DNA of 64,000 nt from Tulasnella sp. 424. Its lineage: Eukaryota; Basidiomycota; Agaricomycetes; Cantharellales; Tulasnellaceae. Below, piece after piece: positions 57,437 through 64,000 of the stretch. Where the stretch lies: NCBI GenBank assembly GCA_019633425.1, contig WSUB01000007.1:124001-188000 (forward strand), in the 5' to 3' direction. The notes below the pieces were generated by a model, which searched no databases, had not been told where the DNA came from, and saw only the letters and a program-made list of their open reading frames with translations. Both the position numbers and the translations under genes were made by a program. How positions within the stretch are numbered: position 1 is the stretch's first letter; every line of letters begins with the position of its first letter.

Positions 57437-59325
57437 ATGTCAACCGGCCAAACGAACCTGAAGGCTCTGAAGAACGATCTCAAAGCATGGAAGAACTCCT
57501 TCATCGAAGAGCATGGACGTGAACCAAGCAAGGATGACGTGAAGGCAAATCCTCAAATTGGTATTGGGCATCGATCTCTCCAGATTTACCTCCTCTTCTG
57601 AATCACGCTCTCCTTGCGTTAGCTGCGAAGCACAAGCTATGGAAGGAGCTGGAGAAGCTTTCAAAGCAGAAAGAGTCCACTTCAACCCAACCAGTCACTA
57701 CTTCAGATCCGCCGACAACCCCACTCCCCGTCCGGCGAACCAAACCAAAGCAGTCGAACAGCAACGCACAATCTCACGCATCTATATTCAAACACGCCAA
57801 AGCTACCGCCGTCGACTCGAACGAGACTACGCTCGCAGCTGCTGCCTCAGCAAATCCGTTCTCCCCGACGAAACGACGGCCTGCTGGTCAGACTGCTAGA
57901 CCCCTACTTCCTCAAGGCGACGACCCCTTTGTCGCTTCCCCCTCGTCGTCCGCCACTGCTGCTGAACCTCCCAATCCATTCGCACCTTCGGCATCCTCAC
58001 CTTCCAAGAAATCGCGGCATGCAAATCTATTCACAACGCCGGTCAAGTCTCGACCACGGGTTTCGGAACCAACCGTCGCACCATCACTCGCCGAGATGCT
58101 CATGGCCTCAGGCGAAATGCGAAGCAACACTCGTGGAGAGATGAGGCACGGCACCTCACCTAAGAAGCTAAAACATCTGGTATCGGTTGCTCGTGACACG
58201 CCTCGGACAAAGGCTCGGAAACGGATGAGAGGGGAGGAAGTCGAGCAGACGCCCGGAGACAAGAGGCGAAGGATCACGAAGCCTCCAAGTCCCATTCCTC
58301 AAGAGGATGAGGAAGGGATCGATGACGACGACGAAATCATGGATCTGAGCCCCGTCAAACCTCCAGCCCTCAAGAGCGGGAAGGGCAAGGTGTTCCAACC
58401 AGTCTTTGAGGATGACCTTGTGCCATCAAAGCCCAAACCTGTCAAGGCACCTCAAGGGTTGTTTTTCAGTGGTCCTTCTAAAGTGGCACCTATTCAGCAT
58501 TCGACAACAGGTTCATCCAAACCGCTTCCACTGAAGAACGAACGTCCGTCACGACGTTCGGCCAGCATATCGGCCGCAACAGAGTCAACCACGCCCGACC
58601 CTCCATCGGACACTCCTGCTGAAGGATCTGGGGTCGAGTCGGCATTCGTTGGCAAGAGAAAGGGAAAACGGAGTCTCGCAGAGACTGAAGATTCTGCAAG
58701 CAGCCGAAGCTCCCTCCCTCCAGAATCGACGATTACGAGCCTCCGAGACGAACCGCCCCTCCCACCTAGCGTAGCCAATCCATTCGGACTCCGACCACCG
58801 TCCCCCGTGCTGGAACAAGCGTCTCAAGCCAAGGGCAAAGGAAAGTGGGGAGAGAGGAAGAAGGGGAAGATGGACAAAGCAGCTGTTATGGACGATGATG
58901 AAGGGGAGGGAGACTCGACAGAGGATGTGAAGGAGGTGGACTGGCACGCCCGGAGCGGGCTCCGTCGGACGACATCCGCAAGTCAGAAGCCTCAGTCTGA
59001 GGGACCATTCGAGGAAGAGCAAGCGGATAGATTCCGGGTAGCTGAATCTCAGCGTCTTCGCGACGAATCACCTCCACCGGTCGAGGCTGAAATTCTTCAA
59101 GTCGACCTACCAGACGAAATGAAACGTGTTTTGCACATCGAGTCGCCTTCGAAACGGCGTACAGAAGAGACGATAGTTCACGGTCTCTTCCGTGGGGAGC
59201 TTGCACCGGAGAAGTTGAAGAAGCAGGAAGTTTGGGGTGCTGGGGAACTTGACTCTCCGGAGGATGAGGAAGAGAACGATTGGGACTCTGAGCCCGAGGG
59301 GTGGAAGGGGGCGGCGGAGATGTAG
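57437..59325 (+). CDS. SLD2: DNA replication initiation factor SLD2 (Drc1)
   Basis: Sld2 is phosphorylated by S-phase CDK and binds Dpb11 to recruit the CMG helicase factors at origins; the RecQL4 N-terminus is the animal counterpart. Model join(57437..57560, 57623..59325), 608 aa; the 62-nt intron is phase 1. The N-terminal Sld2 motif is LKNDLKAWKNSFIEEHGREP then SKDDVKANPQIAAKHKLW. The rest is low-complexity and basic/acidic, with many Ser/Thr-Pro sites, several followed by K/R as in CDK targets (NPFSPTKRR, GTSPKKLK, TPRTKARKR, TPGDKRRR), an acidic patch (QEDEEGIDDDDEIMDLSP) and an acidic C-terminus. The length is normal for fungal Sld2. It starts 278 nt after the DMC1 stop, same strand. 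Assigned mainly on the N-terminal motif plus the SP/TP pattern. Confidence 0.85.
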
Positions 59326-59557
59326 CGCGTGTTGGAATGCAACATCTGGAGAAGCCTTTTGATGGGATAGTCAGAAGATAATGACATTCTATTCCGCACT
59401 TATCGTCAGGCCTAAGCGCCGAGTGACAGTTCTGCGTTAACTATTGGTGAATATTACAAGCAGACCCCAACAACGGCGCTTGATCTGTTGAACACGCGTC
59501 CCTGACTCAGCCAGTTTGTTCTCCGACCTTTCCTCCCCCTTACATCCACCACTCCTC

Positions 59558-61242
59558 ATGGCCGAACAATATCAAGAGGTTAAATCAGTTTTATGGGACG
59601 CATGTTTAAGATAATAGCTTACAAGGAGTCCTTAGGTGTTACCTTTTCTCCATGACAAAAACCCTCAAGCTCGGGCGCTGGCGCTTCAAACGCTTCTAGA
59701 GCAGACACCACAATCTGCACCGTACAGGAACATATTCTTCGGCGGAGTGTCTGGTGGTCTGCATCCATCAAAGGACCCAGAAGTCTTCAGAGATTTGAAA
59801 CTGCTCTGTCGGGATCAGCCAGTCAGGACGATTTTCGCCTCCGAACTAACAGCGGGACATTAATATCAATTTCAGGAAATCGCACATGATGCGTTTAAAG
59901 CGCTTGTGAACCTTTCTGACTCTGCCTTGGTTACACCTTTCCTCAGTGATTCCTCCTTCCTCACATTCTTGGTTTCCTATGCCATCGTAGGTTTCAAATT
60001 CGTTCCACACCACCGAGCGTTAACTGAGTAACCATCCTCTTAGCACCCGCCATCACTATGCGCAGAGCTGGCCTGCATGATACTGTCTAATCTAACTGCA
60101 CACCCTGCGCCTTGTAGCACCATACTTGATATGAAAATCGCCGTCATCGCGGACTCCTCAATCCCAGGCGGATTTTACCCTACGAATTCCCGATGCGCCA
60201 CTTCACCAACCCCACCTCTTCCTCCTCAAACATCGACGCAAGAGGTCCCGGCCTTGCCTTTACTACTTGATGCATTCGTCCAGGGGGCCTCAGAGGACCC
60301 TAATGCATCAACCAAACGAAAGGCACCGCTCCACTTCTTGGCGAGTGTGTTCGCCAACCTCAGCACTGTGAGTGCGAGTCTTCTCACCATCCCTTTCAAG
60401 CTTCCGGTCCTTACTCGATCTTGCTCCTCGTCAGGCGCCTAGAGGAAGACTTTTCTTCCTGACTCCTATCCCAGTACGGCCGCTAGATGCGTCAAGTCCG
60501 TTGGAGTATCCTCTCTGTAAAGTTCTCCCCTTTACAGAGCATTCGGACTTGATACGGAGGGGAGGAGCGGATTCGACAATAAAGTAAGAATTTATAAATT
60601 TTGATCGGCCTTTGTTCTAAACATCGGGATATTAGGAATTGCTGTTTCCACCTGCAGGCCCATCGTGCCCTTCTGGCGTCCGAGTCGGACTCCGTGGCCG
60701 TTACACCTTCGACAACGGCAGCACCAGGGATGAATATCTTACCAGCCGTTCTTCTCCCACTTGCCGGACCCGAGGAGCTCGATCCTGATGTGAGTTCTCA
60801 CATTTCCCTTAAATTTGGCCACACCTTCAAACGGTCTCTATCGGCAGGACATGGACAAGCTACCACCATCATTGCAACTCCTCCCTGACACAAAGAAGCG
60901 TGAAGCGGACCCGGTCCTAAGGCACATTCTCCTCGAAGCTCTGGTACTTCTTTGCACCACTCGGTGGGGAAGACAGCAGCTGCGGGACAATGGGGTATAC
61001 CAGCTTGTCCGGGAAGCCCACAAGGTGGACAAAGATGAGAAGGTGAGTGATAGCAGGCTTGCGCATCTAGTCATCGCTGACGGCGACGTCCGTACCAGGT
61101 CCTCGAAATCATTGAACGACTGGTGAACCTTCTCAAACGCGATGAAGGGCCGATCGAACCTGGCGAAGACCTCGACGGAACCGGAGCATCGTCCGTTAGC
61201 GAGGTCGTGGATGATGAAGACGACACAATAGTTGAAATCTAG
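59558..61242 (+). CDS. HGH1: HGH1 family protein (eEF2-folding cochaperone)
   Basis: Armadillo-like cytosolic adaptor that in yeast links the chaperonin TRiC and Hsp90 to nascent eEF2. The ATG at 59558 gives MAEQYQE, then intron, then VLPFLHDKNPQARALALQTL, FRDLKLLCRDQP, EIAHDAFKALVNLSD, LCAELACMILSNLTAHP, APLHFLASVFANLST, LEYPLCKVLPFTEHSD, HRALLASESDS, LRHILLEALVLLCTTRWGRQ and VLEIIERLVNLLKRDE, the family order. The acidic C-terminus ends VVDDEDDTIVEI, stop 61240-61242. About eight exons with introns of 50-60 nt. It starts 232 nt after SLD2 on the same strand and converges with the purine gene, leaving 55 nt between stops. Some internal splice sites were not verified base by base. Confidence 0.88.
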
Positions 61243-61297
61243 GGCCACTTTTTCTACCGATACCAACAAATTTTACTACTAAATGTGAGGGAACAAC

Positions 61298-63504
61298 CTA
61301 ATGGTGGAACAGGCGGAGTGATGTGTGCGAGAAGACCATTTGGTGCTCGTCAGCTGCCTTGATGCACTCGGCGTCCATGACACTTCCGCTGGGAGCCGCT
61401 AGATAGGTGACACCGCTCTTCCTTGCACGATGGACGTTGTCGGGGAATGGGAAGAACGCATCGCTCGAGCACGACACGCCATCAAGCTTGGTCGCCCACT
61501 CCTTCCTCTCCTCGACTGTCAGAGGTTGCGGAACTGTCTCGAACAGAGACTCCCAGTGCTCTTTCTCTCCGCCTTCGAGCTCCTCTCCACTGACGTAAAG
61601 GTCGATGGCGTTTGCCTTTTCCGCTCGCTTGACGCCCGCCTTGAAAGGAAGAGAAAGAACCCTCGGTTGATGCCTCAGCCACCAGTTGTCGGCCTTGGCA
61701 CCGGCCAGTCGAGTACAGTGAATACGTGATTGCTGGCCCGCACCGAGACCGATGATCGAGCCCCGTAGAGCGTAAGCTACGCTGTTGGACTGCGTGTATT
61801 TTAATGCCAGGGTGGCCACGACCAAATCTCGGCGAGCATCGTCCGAAAGCTGAAGGATGCGTTAGTCCGGAAGTACAGACTTTAAGTGGAGCTGACGACA
61901 TACCGTTTTATTTTGAGTGACAATGTTGTCAAACAAGGAACCGTCGATCTTCGCATCGTTTCTGTTTTGTTGGAGGGAGACGCCATAGACTTGACGAGTC
62001 TCAAGTTTGCCGGGAACGTATGTGGGATCCATCTATGCATATCATGAGGTTGCGTCAGTGAAAGCAGCGCTAAAGATTGCATCAGGACTCTTTCACCTCT
62101 AGAACGCAGTATTTCCCTGCTTTCTTCTTCTTGAGGACCTCCAAAGCTTCCTCAGAGTATCCCGGGGCAATAACGCCATCCGACACTTCCCTGGAGATGA
62201 TCTTGGCAGTAGCAAGGTCGCAAGGGGCGGAAAGCGCAATGAAATCACCGAACGAAGACATGCGATCGGCACCTAAGGCAAGGTAAATCAGCCAGCTGTA
62301 GGCTTATAATGCGACTAAGTGCTCACCTCGTGCTCGGGCATATGCAGCGGCAAGGGGTGTCAAAGCCGCTTTGAGGTCGTCCACACCGTACACGATCTTT
62401 TCCGTGTCATTCAACTCCAACCCTACTGCAGCGCCCGCTGGGGAGACGTGTTTGAATGAAGCGGCTGCCGGAAGACCCAACGATTGCTGCAGCTCAGCAA
62501 CAAGTGCATATGAGTTGAGGGCGTCAAGCAGATTGATGTAACCAGGTGAACCTGCCAGGACTGAAGACACGGGGCTATTCAGTGAGTGATCCTCCGACAC
62601 GACGTGAAGTTCTCACCCTTGAATGGCAAAGCACCGCTTTGAACAAAGGCTTGGGCAGGTTTTTGGTGGGGGTTTGCTCCGTACCTCAGAGCCAACCTCT
62701 GAACTGGGCCGCTGAGCTTCGACTCGTCCAACTCTGCCGAAGCGTATTGCTCCCGGAAGTAACCGCTGATGGCATCGTCGTACGCAGCGGTCATCTCGAA
62801 TGCTTTCAAAGCAAGGCGGTTTCGCAATTTCTCCCCAACGTCTCCTTTACCCTCGGTCCAGGCTTTCAAGAACTCGGCGTAGTCAGCTGGGTCAGAGAGG
62901 ACGGCGACACGAGCGTGGTTTTTGGCAGCAGCTCGCAGTAAAGTGACACCTCCAATGTCAATCTCTTCGACAGCATCGGCAAGGGTGCAGCCTGGTTTGG
63001 AAATGGTCGAAGTGAAGGGGTACAGGTTGCAAACGACGATCGCAATTGGCGAAATGGATTGTGCGGCAAGGTCCGCTTCGTCCGACGGGATAGACCTAGC
63101 GAGGATACCTGAGATTTGAAGCCTCAGTTAATATGTAGTCCATCTGGAAACGAAATATCTACCTACCTCCGTGGACTGCCGGATGAAGTGTCTTAACTCT
63201 CCCACCAAGCATCTCAGGCGCCTTCGTGATGTCAGATACATCACTGAGTCAACCCAGTTAGACAGAGTTCTCTCGCCTCCGTTAGACGAAGACACACCCG
63301 ATTTGGAGACCTGAATCACGGATTTTTTTTGCTGTTCCTCCCGATCCCAGGAGGCGGACACCAGCCTTGTGGAGTCCGTCGGCGAGCTCGAGCAAGCCGG
63401 TCTTGTCATAAACAGAAAGGAGCGCTGGAAAGACATAGACAGTTCAGAAATGACAGGAACTTGGTTGTAAATAGCTGCCCATCCTCACCGATAGGAGCGG
63501 ACAT
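61298..63504 (-). CDS. ADE16/17: Bifunctional AICAR transformylase/IMP cyclohydrolase (ATIC)
   Basis: Catalyses the last two steps of de novo purine synthesis: AICAR to FAICAR (using 10-formyl-tetrahydrofolate) and ring closure to IMP; cytosolic. The start at 63502-63504 gives MSAPI, then an intron, then [20 protein letters not shown], the N-terminal IMP cyclohydrolase (MGS-like) domain. The transformylase part has [37 protein letters not shown] and the catalytic [11 protein letters not shown], then [38 protein letters not shown] and the end [10 protein letters not shown], stop 61298-61300. Short introns throughout (for example after MSAPI, GTGAGG to TTCCAG). The enzyme appears complete. It converges with HGH1. 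Confidence 0.95.
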
Positions 63505-63754
63505 GATGGAGAGCTGGTTCGAAGGGAGTCAAGCAGAGGAGAGGGAAGCCAGAAAACAAGCGGCGCAGAATTTAGCCTCCTCCAAAATCACGTGACAATC
63601 ACATTTCGCCCGAAGGCCGAACAACAAAAGCCGAAACATGCTACATATGATGGATCGGCAACCAAACCGAACGGCGTCTAAACCTCGAGACGACTAGCAT
63701 AAGTGGTTATAATTTCTATGCCCAAAGCTGTCTGATTCTTTCACGGTTTCGTGA
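63505..63754. other. Intergenic, ATIC promoter
   Basis: 250 nt between the ATIC start and the stop of the next minus-strand P450. Nothing distinctive seen. Confidence 0.5.
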
Positions 63755-64000
63755 TCATGCGTCGGCGGCGGTCCAAGGTCTTGGTGCAATATAGGCCTGG
63801 ATCGGCGACCGAGTAACTTGAATCACAGCTCCATAGCCAGAGAGCTCTTTAGGGACTGATCCGAGGAAGAGTGACAAGTTGATCGTGGCGAGGTAGATCT
63901 TGAGCTCAAGCATCTAACGTCCCCCGTTAATAAGCAACGAAGGCCAAGGCAGTCAAGAGGAGAGAAGGACCTACAGCCAATGCCTTGCCAGGACACGATC
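63755..64000 (-). CDS. Cytochrome P450, 3' end (truncated by window edge)
   Basis: Minus strand. The exon entering at 64000 reads SCPGKALA, the haem cysteine loop (C-x-G), then a donor GTAGGT. After an intron ending GTTAG, the last exon (63755-63912) reads MLELKIYLATINLSLFLGSV then PKELSGYGAVIQVTRSPIQA and ends RPWTAADA at stop 63755-63757. It is the same family as the other P450s here (LELKIYIATLNL in 41692-44056), but with CPGKALA where those have CAGKQLA, so a more diverged member. The rest lies beyond the window. Confidence 0.85.

Noticed and set aside
1..64000. Secondary-metabolite gene cluster around the P450s
   Set aside because: No synthase, transporter or cluster regulator adjacent; neighbours are housekeeping genes.

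Overview
The window is nuclear DNA from a filamentous basidiomycete, most likely an Agaricomycete. The evidence is dense short introns (about 50-75 nt, GT..AG), compact spacing, fungal housekeeping genes in split form (aspartokinase, Cft1, Ytm1, Dmc1, Sld2, Hgh1, Ade16/17), and accessory families typical of mushrooms: F-box/LRR-type paralogues, a P450 family, and a kinase-TPR gene. All gene models are by eye; no database search was possible. Some coding frames begin without an ATG, and I say so where it matters.

Layout. 1-1162: 5' part of a P450 on the minus strand, leaving the window. 1163-4500: gene-poor, with a perfect 22-bp hairpin and degenerate GC-rich repeats. 4508-8009: two unrelated F-box-type genes. 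8114-11127: ChAPs/exomer (Bud7/Bch1-type) gene on the minus strand. 10965-17180: three direct tandem units of about 2.05-2.09 kb, each with one F-box gene (A1-A3). The left edge of this array lies in the presumed first intron of the ChAPs gene. 17181-20800: no gene recognised. 20801-23133: glutamine-rich bHLH factor. 24960-32800: a second, more diverged tandem array of three F-box genes (B1-B3), with a 110-bp MITE-like insertion, a roughly 280-bp insertion rewriting the B1 C-terminus, and a 100-N gap that looks like an assembly artefact.

33206-35413: aspartokinase. 35853-41227: Cft1/CPSF160. 41316-41465: P450 5' relic. 41692-44056: P450 (minus). 44309-45991: Ytm1. 46342-48819: P450 (plus). 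49711-51261: broken kinase-TPR gene (minus). Beside it is a 513-bp, nearly perfect inverted repeat (51349-51861 and 52075-52587). 52821-53875: divergent forkhead-like gene. 55108-63504: housekeeping island with DMC1, SLD2 and HGH1 on the plus strand and the purine enzyme ATIC on the minus strand, converging with HGH1. 63755-64000: 3' end of another P450 (minus).

The biology falls into two classes. Single-copy conserved genes cover meiotic recombination, replication initiation, mRNA 3' processing, ribosome assembly, eEF2 folding, purine and Asp-family amino-acid synthesis, and secretory sorting. Fast-evolving accessory families (eight F-box-type genes, four P450 genes plus one relic, and the kinase-TPR pseudogene) lie between and around them and show recent duplication, inversion, insertion and decay. 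I found no convincing tRNA, rRNA, CRISPR array or intact autonomous transposon.
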